Source: Xenopus tropicalis (taxonomy: Eukaryota > Chordata > Amphibia > Anura > Pipidae). Taken from it: a stretch of DNA of 64,000 nucleotides. Made by a program: the position numbers and the translations under genes. The stretch spans positions 142,353,545 through 142,417,544 of the forward strand of contig NC_030680.2 of assembly GCF_000004195.4 (NCBI RefSeq), written 5' to 3'. The notes under the pieces were generated by a model. The model did no database searches and was not told where the DNA came from. It was given only the letters and a program-made list of their open reading frames with translations. Every line of letters starts with the position of its first letter. Position 1 is the stretch's first letter. Shown here piece after piece: positions 1 to 7,906 of the stretch.

Positions 1-229
1 CCAGCATGCAGCGTGCCAGGCACACTAGGGGAAAAAAATGTGACTATTTTCCAAACTACAAACCCGGCAAAGCTCCAAAAAATACAGCAAAACTGTACCT
101 TAGCGGCTTTGTACTTTGGAAAACCCCAAGGGCTTTAAATTAGTAGCCCAGTTTGGAGGACAAACTGCCAACCCTGAACATAATTATATTACAGCTCTGT
201 ATTACTGTTGCGCTCAGACTCTAGCAATG
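1..229. other. Unassigned sequence at window start
   Basis: No ORF, terminal repeat or tandem structure recognised. If the Harbinger-like model is right, this is intronic sequence downstream of the Myb/SANT exon. Confidence 0.4.
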
Positions 230-799
230 TTAAAGGGTCAGTGACCCCCATTTAAAAGCTGCATAGTTAGAGGGCAGCAAATTATATTTTGTAGTTTGTG
301 AATTATTTGGTTTCTTCTAACTGTGCAGCTGTGGTTTACCTTGAAGTTAATTTTTATTATGTTATACAATGGCTAATTCTAAGCAACTTTTCAATTGGTC
401 TTCATTATTTATTTAATGTAGTTTTTGAATAATGACGACCAATTGCAAAGTTGCTTAGAATTAGCCATTTTATAACAATGTCAGTTTTTGCTCTACAGTT
501 CTCCAGTTTGGAGTTTCAGCAGCCAACTGGTTGCTAGGGTTCAAATTACCTTAGCAACCAGGGAGTGGTTTGAATGAGAGACAGCAATATGAACAGGAGA
601 GGACTTGTAGCTTCACAAAGCAATAGTTTTCTGCTTGCTGGGTTCAGTGACCCCCCTGAAAGCTACAAGGAGTTAGAAGAATAGTGCAAATCATTTAAAA
701 AAAAATAAAAAAAATAATGACGACCAATTGAAAAGTTGCTTAGAATTAGCCATTCTATAACATAATCAAAGTTAGCTTCAAGGTGAACCACCCCTTTAA
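230..799. mobile_element. T2-type MITE (TTAA-bounded)
   Basis: TTAA occurs at both ends (230-233, 796-799), with termini TTAAAGGGTC and, on the other strand, TTAAAGGGGTGG, fitting the TTAAAGG terminus of Xenopus T2 MITEs. Internally, a segment at about 345-400 is repeated inverted at about 430-480 and again at 716-790 (AATTAGCCATT core), so it may be two related MITEs merged. It sits where an intron of the Myb/SANT gene would run. Confidence 0.7.
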
Positions 800-847
800 A
801 TAGGTGCCTTCAGCGTGAAATAAGTGCTTTAAAATAAAAAAAAAAAC

Positions 848-853
848 ACTTAC
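848..853 (-). other. Splice donor of the Myb/SANT exon
   Basis: On the minus strand the reading frame runs into C|GTAAGT, a near-perfect donor, directly before an A/T homopolymer run. The apparent continuation of the ORF to 810 is low-complexity (Phe/Tyr run), so the exon most likely ends at 854. Confidence 0.6.
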
Positions 854-1403
854 GTCTCCTATCTGTGTCCACGTATTCGCCAGGCAGCCCTCCGAATACC
901 TCTACACCAGCTCGATCCAGAAGGCGGCGTTCGTAGGGCTTGAATTGGCTGGAAAGAACAGGCCCTACACCCGCCTTCTGGGCCCGTGCTCTCTGGGCCA
1001 TGAACCTCTTCTTCATGCATCTCTTCAGGTCGCTGAAGCGTTTGTACACCGTGTTGTGGTCACGGTGCACTCCGCTTACAGCGCTCACGCGATCCGCTAC
1101 CTGCTGCCACAGGTCCCTTCTTCTGGCAGCAGTGAGCTGACAGGATTGCGCACCAAAAATATAGTCCCATTGTCTCAAAACTTCCTCCACCATCGCCGAA
1201 TTTTCCTCACTGGAAAAGCGGGGGCCTTTGGAGCTGGGCCCTGCCTCCTCCTCTTCTTCTTCCTCCTCCTCCTCCTCCACCACCACCACCGGCTGGCGGC
1301 TCCTCCTTCCCACAGGGGGTTGCTGCCCCCCCTCCTCCTCCTCCACCACCACCACCGGCTGGCGGCTCCTCCTTCTCACAGGGGGTTGCTGGCCCTCCTC
1401 CAT
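854..1403 (-). CDS. Myb/SANT-like DNA-binding protein, exon (transposon-derived)
   Basis: The frame opens at ATG 1403 (MEEGQQPP...) and continues to a splice donor at 853. The N-terminal third is a 22-residue unit repeated twice (arginine/serine patch, four valines, run of glutamates; 11 glutamates in the second copy). Next comes a trihelix Myb/SANT-like domain, roughly residues 62-135: FSSEEN start, conserved tryptophans in RQWDYIF and RDLWQQVADRV, then VYKRFSDLKRCMKKR. This arrangement is typical of the Myb-like proteins of PIF/Harbinger transposons and of host genes derived from them, which bind terminal DNA and assist the nuclease. No frameshift or internal stop is seen. The nearest ATG above 1403 is not in a better context. 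An upstream exon at 1872-2066 may belong to the same gene. A domesticated host gene is the alternative. Confidence 0.6.
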
Positions 1404-1435
1404 ACCCACCCCCCTGCCCTGGCCAGCCCTAACTA

Positions 1436-1866
1436 AACTCCCCCCCCCCTGCCCTCTAGCTGCCCCCCCTCCCTACCTACCTCCCCCTCCCTCTACCTGC
1501 CCCCCCCACACTAACTGCCCCCCCTCTCCCTGCACCCCCCACACTAACTGCCCCCCCTCCCCTACCTACCTCCCCCTCCCTCTACCTGCCCCCCCCCACA
1601 CTAACTGCTCCCCCTCTCCCTGCACCCCCCACACTAACTGCCCCCCCTCTCCCTGCCCCCCCCTCCCTACCTACCTCCCCCCTCCCTCTACCTGCCCCCC
1701 CTCTCCCTCTACCTGCCCCCCCTCTCCCTGCCCCCCCCACACTAACTGCCCCCCCTCTCCCTCCCTGCACCCCCCCTTCCTCTGACTGCCCCCCCCTGCA
1801 CTAGCCCAGGCCTCTTGGGCCTCTTCTCCCTCCCCCACCCAAGGGTCTTGTGCCCTTACCCTTACC
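1436..1866 (+). repeat. C-rich low-complexity tandem tract
   Basis: Dominated by runs of 6-9 C separated by CTCCCTG, CTACCTAC and ACACTAACTG units, repeated many times, ending in three CCCTTA repeats. It gives long proline/cysteine (plus) or glycine-rich (minus) ORFs that are compositional artefacts. It probably forms the intron between the two minus-strand exons. Confidence 0.8.
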
Positions 1867-1871
1867 CTTAC

Positions 1872-2066
1872 CCCCCATCTACTTCCCTCCCCATGGGGCT
1901 CAGGACTTGCCTGAGTTTCAGCCACCTCCTCCACCTCCTCTTGGCCTAACTCAGGCAAGTCCTGGGCCCCCCCACCCAAACCCTCCTCCTCCCCAACTAT
2001 CTCCTCACTCAGCCCAAGCACTCCCTCCCACTCCTCCTCCTCCTCCCTACCCCTGCTGTGGGCCAT
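1872..2066 (-). CDS. Candidate first exon, acidic N-terminus
   Basis: ATG at 2066 lies in an ideal initiation context (GCCATGG) and opens MAHSRGREEEEEWEG, an acidic segment of 65 codons ending at a possible donor G|GTAAGG at 1871. Its length, 195 bases, is a whole number of codons. Glu-rich and otherwise low in complexity, with no recognisable domain. It precedes the Myb/SANT exon on the same strand, so I infer it is the 5' coding exon of that gene. The intervening intron lacks a convincing polypyrimidine tract, so the join is uncertain. Confidence 0.3.
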
Positions 2067-2237
2067 GGCAGCAAAAAAATGTAAAAAAAACAAATTTTTT
2101 TTGAGCAGCTCTGAAATGCCTCCTCTCCCTTTGCTTTCCAATAACGCAGTGAAGAAAGAAAATGGCCACTGGAGCACTTCCTGTTAACTCACAAGAGAAA
2201 TTGGCGCCAAATGCTTGTAAAATGGTCGCTGGAGAAC

Positions 2238-2606
2238 TTCCTGTACGAATATTTCGTGACTTTCGGAACGTCAATACGAATTTATCGTGACTTTCGGAAG
2301 GCTGTGTACGATCGTCCGATACGAATATTTCGTGACTTTCGGAACGTCAATACGAATTTATCGTGACTTTCGGAAGGCTGTGTCCGCCGTGTACGATCGT
2401 CCGATACGAATATTTCGTGACTTTCGGAACGTCAATACGAATTTATTGTGACTTTCGGAAGGCTGTTTCCGCCGTGTACGATCGTCCGATACGAATATTT
2501 CGTGACTTTCGGAACGTCAATACGAATTTATCGTGACTTTCGGAGGCTGTTTCCGCCGGTACGAGCGTCCGAATATTTCGTGACTTTCGGAACGTCTATA
2601 CGATAA
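2238..2606. repeat. Subterminal tandem repeat of the Harbinger-like element
   Basis: Four imperfect units of about 85-95 bp built from TTTCGTGACTTTCGGAACG, an AATTTATCGTGACTTTCGG half-copy, and GTACGATCGTCCGA. Each unit contains two copies of GTGACTTTCGGA. CpG content is high for this window. Such repeats near a terminus are plausible transposase-binding arrays. Confidence 0.7.
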
Positions 2607-2710
2607 TTTCGCAAAATTACCGATCATTACGAAAAAGTCGTAAAACGTTCGTGTCCAATCCGAATTTTTTCCATTCGGACTCGGATTCGACCCATAGTAA
2701 ATGTGCCCCC

Positions 2711-3352
2711 AAGAAATGAAAGTGTATAAAAGTAATTACAATATAATGTACTGTTGCCCTGCACTGGTACAGCTGGGGTGTTTGCTACAGAAACCCTACT
2801 ATAGTTTATATAAATACCCCGCTGTGTAGCCCCGGGGGCAGCCGTTCCTGCACTGGTACAGCTGGGGTGTTTGCTACAGAAACCCTACTATAGTTTATAT
2901 AAATACCCCGCTGTGTAGCCCCGGGGGCAGCCATTCCTGCACTGGTACAGCTGGGGTGTTTGCTACAGAAACCCTACTATAGTTTATATAAATACCCCGC
3001 TGTGTAGCCCCGGGGGCAGCCATTCCTGCACCGGTACAGCTGGGGTGTTTGCTACAGAAACCCTACTATAGTTTATATAAATACCCCGCTGTGTAGCCCC
3101 GGGGGCAGCCATTCCTGCACTGGTACAGCTGGGGTGTTTGCTACAGAAACCCTACTATAGTTTATATAAATACCCCGCTGTGTAGCCCCGGGGGCAGCCG
3201 TTCCTGCACTGGAGCTACACAGCGGGGTATTTATATAAACTATAGTAGGGTTTCTGTAGCAAACACCCCAGCTGTACCGGTGCAGGGCAACAGTACATTA
3301 TATTGTAATTACTTTATACTTTATACTTTCGTTTCTTGGTGTTACTGTTCCT
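2711..3352. mobile_element. T2-type MITE with internal amplification
   Basis: Right end reads GGTGTTACTGTTCCTTTAG (minus: CTAAAGGAACAGTAACACC), the T2-type terminus also seen intact at 25177 and 27161. The left end starts inside the element at AAGAAATGAAAGTG; the outermost ~20 bp are missing where the Harbinger-like terminus abuts. Between the arms lie five direct 89-bp units and an inverted copy (3208-3290), giving a palindromic outline. Confidence 0.7.
2759..3207 (+). repeat. 89-bp tandem array, 5 units
   Basis: Unit starts CTGCACTGGTACAGCTGGGG and ends GGGGGCAGCC(A/G)TTC. The five units are nearly identical, differing at only a few positions, so the expansion is recent. The unit is the T2 MITE's own arm, present once in the copy at 25177-27161. 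Confidence 0.9.
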
Positions 3353-3768
3353 TTAGGGCCTGCAATAGCATATACATTGCCCTACATTATTAGAGAAGCT
3401 CCTTCCCTCTATGCTACAACTGTTCATTATTGGAAAAAAGGCTCCTAATTTGCTGATTTCTTCCAAACATGGCGCCAATATCTCCATCAATATCAAATAT
3501 CAAAATATTCATCAATATCATATTTTCTCCCAGTTGCTCAGGTTACATTTGCTACTTATCAGGCTCTTATCCCATTGGGTGATGTAGAAGTCAAGGGGGA
3601 GGATTAATGTCGTCTGTGGGGAGAAGGGTTTTTTCTTCATGGTAAACAGAGAAATTCTAGCACAGAGTTGTTTCTAGTGAAATTGTGAATTGTGCATTGA
3701 AACTGAATTTTTGCACTGTACTATTGCCCATCCCTCCTACTGTACAACATATGCACTTGGTTTGCAGT
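3353..3768. other. No gene; short repeat fragment
   Basis: Bases 3345-3425 resemble, inverted, a segment at about 30717-30795 (AATAGCATATACATTGCCC), so part is an interspersed repeat. A short ATCAATATCA-type simple run lies near 3480-3525. The rest is unassigned. Confidence 0.5.
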
Positions 3769-4685
3769 TACAGGTATGGGATTCATGATCCAGAAAGCTT
3801 TGAATTATGAGATGGCCATCTCCCATTCTAAACAAATAAATCTAATGTTTACAAAAGATTTCCCTTTTCTCTGTAATAATAAAACAGTACCTGTACTTGA
3901 TCCCAACTAAGATATAATTACCCCTTATTGGGGGCAGAACAGCCCTATTGGGTTTATTTCATGGTTAAATGATTCCCTTTTCTCTGTAATAATAAAACAG
4001 TACCTGTACTTGATCCCAACTAAGATATAATTACCCCTTATTGGGGGCAGAACAGCCCTATTGGGTTTATTTAATGGTTAAATGATTCCCTTTTCTATGT
4101 AATAATAAAACAGTACCTGTACTTGATCCCAACTAAGATATAATTACCCCTTATTGGGGGCAGAACAGCCCTATTGGGTTTATTTAATGGTTAAATGATT
4201 CCCTTTTCTATGTAATAATAAAACAGTACCTGTACTTGATCCCAACTAAGATATAATTACCCCTTATTGGGGCAGAACAGTCCTATTGGGTTTATTTAAT
4301 GGTTAAATGATTCCCTTTTCTCTGTAATAATAAAACAGTACCTGTACTTGATCCCAACTAAGATATAATTACCCCTTATTGGGGGCAGAACAGTCCTATT
4401 GGGTTTATTTAATGGTTAAATGATTCCCTTTTCTCTGTAATAATAAAACAGTACCTGTACTTGATCCCAACTAAGATATAATTACCCCTTATTGGGGGCA
4501 GAACAGTCCTATTGGGTTTATTTAATGGTTAAATGATTCCCTTTTCTCTGTAATAATAAAACAGTACCTGTACTTGATCCCAACTAAGATATAATTACCC
4601 CTTATTGGGAGCAGAACAGCCCTATTGGGTTTATTTCATGGTTAAATGATTCCCTTTTCTCTGTAATAATAAAACAGTACCTGTA
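3769..4685 (+). repeat. miDNA4-type MITE, 5' end and satellite array (left of LTR insertion)
   Basis: Opens with the terminal repeat TACAGGTATGGGAT, then runs into 113-bp tandem units (CTCTGTAATAATAAAACAGT, GATCCCAACTAAGATATAAT, TACCCCTTATTGGGGGCAGA, GGTTAAATGATTCCC). About 7-8 units here. Units differ by single bases (GGGG or GGGGG; TTAATGG or TTCATGG). The array resumes at 7907 after the LTR element. Confidence 0.9.
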
Positions 4686-5463
4686 TGTAGGGGATCAGAG
4701 AACCCTGTCCCCTGTTTCTCAGTCTGTGATCTCATCCAGCCTAGCTACAGACTGGGGAGGGATCCGGTTGGCTGGCTGCCCCAGTGCACGTCTGGGAGAG
4801 GTGTGCCTAAGCTTTGGAGCCAAAAATCTAGGGGCGGGCCCAGCAGTTTATAAAGGGAGCCCCTGCTGTTGTTTGCCAGAGTTGAAAGAGATACAGTGTG
4901 AGCAGCCATATTGTGTGTTAGACTTGAAAGGAAAAAGTCTGCTGGGCTGCCAGGAAGGAATCAGTCCCCTGTGGTATCTCTTGTGTGTGTCCCCTGCTGT
5001 GAACAGGTATTGCTCGTTTGCCTGCTACGTGGGAGCAGCCACCCTTTTCAACAGGGAAGGTACTCTGGGGCAGGTAGCGCTACCTGGGGGGACTAAAGAG
5101 CTCTTGGGGAAGGGACTGAACTAACCTAAGGGTTGTGGTTTATCCGGATCCAAGTGGGGATTGGGCATCTATAGAGACTGTCGGTGCCAGCTGTGGATAA
5201 ACTACATGGGTTCCTCAGAGCAGGAAAATCAGTTATACATAAAGTGTTAACTTCCAACTCCAACAGTTATATAAAGTTTAACATTTCTGCAAAACCTGTG
5301 TGTGATTATTCCTAGTGGAAATCCCCTAGAGGTGTGTTCCTCAGTGTCCACTAGGTGGAGGCACTGCGCTGTTCCCAGTTCCCAGTATCAATATTCTTTG
5401 AAGAACACACATCTCCTGAAAATACAGCCCATATATAAGTGAATGTGCCAAGAAAGGGTTACA
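4686..5463 (+). repeat. 5' LTR
   Basis: Begins TGTAGGGGATCAGAG, ends AAGAAAGGGTTACA. Contains a TATA box at 4849-4854. A 132-codon open frame at 4726-5124 has no recognisable domain and is shortened by a frameshift in the 3' LTR; I treat it as chance. Confidence 0.9.
4849..4854 (+). promoter_or_regulatory. LTR TATA box
   Basis: TTTATAAAGGGAGC in the 5' LTR, about 165 bases into U3, placing transcription start near 4880. The 3' LTR has CTCATAAAGG at the same place (7291-7300), so the box is damaged there. Confidence 0.65.
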
Positions 5464-5466
5464 TTT

Positions 5467-5485
5467 TGGAGGCACTGCTGAGATT
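5467..5485 (+). other. Candidate primer-binding site
   Basis: Three bases after the 5' LTR the sequence reads TGGAGGCACTGCTGAGATT. It starts with TGG as expected for pairing to a tRNA CCA end, and partly matches the 3' end of tRNA-Gln (about 14 of 19 by recollection). The priming tRNA is uncertain. Confidence 0.4.
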
Positions 5486-5517
5486 CTATTGGGAAGCTGG
5501 GAATGTTGGATGAAAGC

Positions 5518-7296
5518 ATGGCTGCACATGAAACCCCACAAACTGTTCGTCAGTGGTGCAATGCTTTGGGACTTAACCCCCGGAAGGTTGCTGTTGTGGG
5601 GCCCATGATGCCAAGAGTAAAGGAAGATTCTATTTATGAAATCCTTGATGGGGAGCCCATATTTTTCCGCCCAAGGGTGGCTGCGTCACGGCGAGATTCT
5701 GCCGGGGTTCTGCTGAATGTCCTTATAGACAGCCCCAGAGAGATAGACCGTGAGAGGGTTCCCCCTGATATTGATGCGGGAGATGAAGGGCCATGGAAGG
5801 TTGTTCTGCCAGATCTGTCTGATGACGCAGATGATTTAACTACCCATGTTGACACCCTTGTTTCCCAGTTTGCAGTTACAGCACCGGGAGGTGTGCTGCC
5901 CAGTAAGAGACTGTTTGATTCGCCAGCTGAACAGAGTCAAGTAAAGCAATGTCCATCCAGTGAGAGCGTGGTCTCCAAGGGGAGTCGGCCTAGCTCGGGA
6001 GGCCAGCTGGATACCCCTGATATTGTGAGTGCGCTGGGACTACTGACTGACCAACTGACTCAGCTGGCCTGGAATGGTAATTTTAAAAGACTTAAAGTGT
6101 TTTCAGGTGCAGATCCGGTACCCTCGGGTGAGGACTCATTTGAGAGTTGGAGAGACTCCACTGTGGTGTCCGTGAGAGATTGGACCGGCCCTGAGGCAAC
6201 CATGAGAAGGAAGATCCTTGAGAGCCTTCGCTGCCCTGCTGTGGATGTGGTAAAATCCTACCTAGTTAGTCACCCTGATGCTACTTCAGGCGACCTGATA
6301 GAAGTCCTAGAGGTGATGTTTGGCCCTGTAGCAAGTACTACAGAGATGCTCCACAACTTCCACTCTACCTTCCAGAAAGAGAAGGAAGCCCTGTCTGCCT
6401 ATCTGGTGCGGGTGGAGCAAGGCCTGAGATTGCTGGTGAGTCGTGGGGTAATCCAAAGCTCTGAAATGGATTCCCTGAGGATTCGCCAAATGAGGAGAGG
6501 GACTTTAAATAGTGACCCTGTTGCCGTGACAATTAGAGCTTACTACCAGGATACACTAACCCCTGGCTATGTTGCTCTGATGGAGAGAGTTCGGCGGGAG
6601 GAGGCTGATGCCTATGTGAGGGTGAGGAGGAGTTCCACCCTAGGGCATGCAGAGAAGTCCCCTGCTGATGCAAAGCTGCTGGAGGAAAATAAGAGACTTC
6701 GCAAAGAGTTGGAAGCGTTTAAAGCTCAACTGTCTGAGAGAGCCAAAACCCCAACTGAGACGAGGAAACCTCCAACGTGCTACCGGTGTGGCAGGATAGG
6801 CCACATACAGCCAAACTGCCCTGTTCCTGATGAGGTTCAGGTCCAGTCTGCACTGTGTAAAGTACGCCGGCGGCGTAAGAGACTTCCAGGGAAATGTTAC
6901 AAGTGCCATGTGATGGGTCATCAGGCCCGGAACTGTAAGACTTACAAAGGCCCAACAGTACAGAAGTCCTACTATGAGCCTTCCATATCTGAAAGTGACT
7001 CCCCTGGAGGAGATGAGGGGTTGAGTCAAAGGGAGACCGCTGTGGAGAACCCTGTGGAGTGTTGTACTGTTTCTGAGTGTAAGGAGGTACGGCAAGCAAG
7101 GCCGTTGCCGGTTTTTCCAAGGGGAGAATGTAGGGGATCAGAGAACCCTGTCCCCTGTTTCTCAGTCTGTGATCTCATCCAGCCTAGCTACAGACTGGGG
7201 AGGGATCCGGTTGGCTGGCTGCCCCAGTGCACGTCTGGGAGAGGTGTGCCTAAGCTTTGGAGCCAAAAATCTAGGGGCGGGCCCAGCAGCTCATAA
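5518..7296 (+). CDS. gag: PNMA-like Gag polyprotein of LTR retrotransposon
   Basis: Structural protein expected to form a capsid-like particle around element RNA in the cytoplasm. The frame opens at 5503, but ATG 5518 (AGCATGG) has the stronger context and gives 592 residues. Domains from that start: an N-terminal region, about 1-105, resembling the PNMA N-terminal domain (TVRQWCNALGL, then GPWKVVLPD); a polar linker; a two-lobed capsid region, about 189-376 (LKVFSGADPVPSGEDSFESW, FHSTFQKEKEALSAYLVRVE); a charged helix with heptad leucines, about 383-410; and two CCHC zinc knuckles, CYRCGRIGHIQPNC (about 421) and CYKCHVMGHQARNC (about 460). PNMA genes are thought to descend from such Gag proteins. 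The frame is undamaged and passes through the polypurine tract into the 3' LTR, stopping at TAA 7294-7296. No pol ORF follows. A recently domesticated gene is unlikely, given intact LTRs and target duplication. Confidence 0.85.
   Translation: MAAHETPQTVRQWCNALGLNPRKVAVVGPMMPRVKEDSIYEILDGEPIFFRPRVAASRRDSAGVLLNVLIDSPREIDRERVPPDIDAGDEGPWKVVLPDLSDDADDLTTHVDTLVSQFAVTAPGGVLPSKRLFDSPAEQSQVKQCPSSESVVSKGSRPSSGGQLDTPDIVSALGLLTDQLTQLAWNGNFKRLKVFSGADPVPSGEDSFESWRDSTVVSVRDWTGPEATMRRKILESLRCPAVDVVKSYLVSHPDATSGDLIEVLEVMFGPVASTTEMLHNFHSTFQKEKEALSAYLVRVEQGLRLLVSRGVIQSSEMDSLRIRQMRRGTLNSDPVAVTIRAYYQDTLTPGYVALMERVRREEADAYVRVRRSSTLGHAEKSPADAKLLEENKRLRKELEAFKAQLSERAKTPTETRKPPTCYRCGRIGHIQPNCPVPDEVQVQSALCKVRRRRKRLPGKCYKCHVMGHQARNCKTYKGPTVQKSYYEPSISESDSPGGDEGLSQRETAVENPVECCTVSECKEVRQARPLPVFPRGECRGSENPVPCFSVCDLIQPSYRLGRDPVGWLPQCTSGRGVPKLWSQKSRGGPSSS
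7119..7128 (+). other. Polypurine tract
   Basis: AAGGGGAGAA directly precedes the 3' LTR, the expected position for plus-strand priming. It lies inside the gag reading frame. Confidence 0.7.
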
Positions 7297-7906
7297 AGGG
7301 AGCCCCTGCTGTTGTTTGCCAGAGTTGAAAGAGATACAGTGTGAGCAGCCATATTGTGTGTTAGACTTGAAAGGAAAAAGTCTGCTGGGCTGCCAGGAAG
7401 GAATCAGTCCTCTGTGGTATCTCTTGTGTGTGTCCCCTGCTGTGAACAGGTATTGCTCGTTTGCCTGCTACGTGGGAGCAGCCACCCTTTTCAACAGGGA
7501 AGGTACTCTGGGCAGGTAGCGCTACCTGGGGGGACTAAAGAGCTCTTGGGGAAGGGACTGAACTGACCTAAGGGTTGTGGTTTATCCGGATCCAAGTGGG
7601 GATTGGGCATCTATAGAGACTGTCTGTGCCAGCTGTGGATAAACTACATGGGTTCCTCAGAGCAGGAAAATCAGTTATACATAAAGTGTTAACTTCCAAC
7701 TCCAACAGTTATATAAAGTTTAACATTTCTGCAAAAGCTGTGTGTGATTATTTCCTAGTGGAAATCCCCTAGAGGTGTGTTCCTCAGTGTCCACTAGGTG
7801 GAGGCACTGCGCTGTTCCCAGTTCCCAGTATCACTATTCTTTGAAGAACACACATCTCCTGAAAATACAGCCCATATATAAGTGAATGTGCCAAGAAAGG
7901 GTTACA
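7129..7906 (+). repeat. 3' LTR, encoding the Gag C-terminus
   Basis: Same length as the 5' LTR. Its first 168 bases continue the gag frame for 55 codons plus stop. TATA is changed to CATA. A missing G near 7511 shortens the chance LTR ORF. Confidence 0.9.

Larger units (their letters stand above)
1..2710 (-). mobile_element. PIF/Harbinger-like transposon, 5' part, running off the window start
   Basis: Inferred element. On the minus strand it begins at 2710 with GGGGGCACATTTACTATGG, followed by a subterminal CpG-rich segment, a tandem repeat (2238-2606), a candidate first exon (1872-2066) and a Myb/SANT exon (854-1403). PIF/Harbinger transposons characteristically encode a Myb/SANT-like protein beside a DDE nuclease; the nuclease would lie left of base 1 and is not seen. 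MITEs in the same window share the terminus (27792, 33444, 49266, 63216). The element abuts a T2 MITE at 2711 that lacks its left end, as expected if it inserted there. The left terminus is outside the window, so membership of the exons in the transposon is inference. Confidence 0.5.
4686..7906 (+). mobile_element. Gag-only LTR retrotransposon, complete
   Basis: Two 778-bp LTRs (4686-5463, 7129-7906) starting TGTAG and ending TTACA, flanked by a 4-bp target duplication TGTA. Removing the element restores a normal satellite unit (CAGTACC-TGTA-CTTGATCCC). By eye the LTRs differ by 7 substitutions and two 1-base indels, so insertion is recent. The 1665-bp interior holds one ORF with Gag features only; protease, reverse transcriptase, RNase H and integrase are absent, without scars of deletion. 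It is therefore non-autonomous. The Gag type and 4-bp duplication suggest the Ty3/Gypsy class. Confidence 0.9.

Noticed and set aside
1228..1785. Plus-strand proline/threonine-rich 185-codon ORF
   Set aside because: Product of the C-rich simple repeat and of the antisense of the Myb/SANT exon.
1850..1872. Telomere repeat relic (CCCTTA)n
   Set aside because: Only three units and the hexamer is not the vertebrate CCCTAA repeat; part of the C-rich tract.
4726..5124. 132-codon LTR ORF present in both LTRs
   Set aside because: No recognised domain, shortened by a one-base deletion in the 3' LTR, and overlaps promoter and R sequence; no evidence for an accessory gene.
5464..7128. Hidden pol remnants in the gag element interior
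   Set aside because: The interior is fully occupied by gag with no leftover sequence; no reverse transcriptase or integrase motif in any frame.
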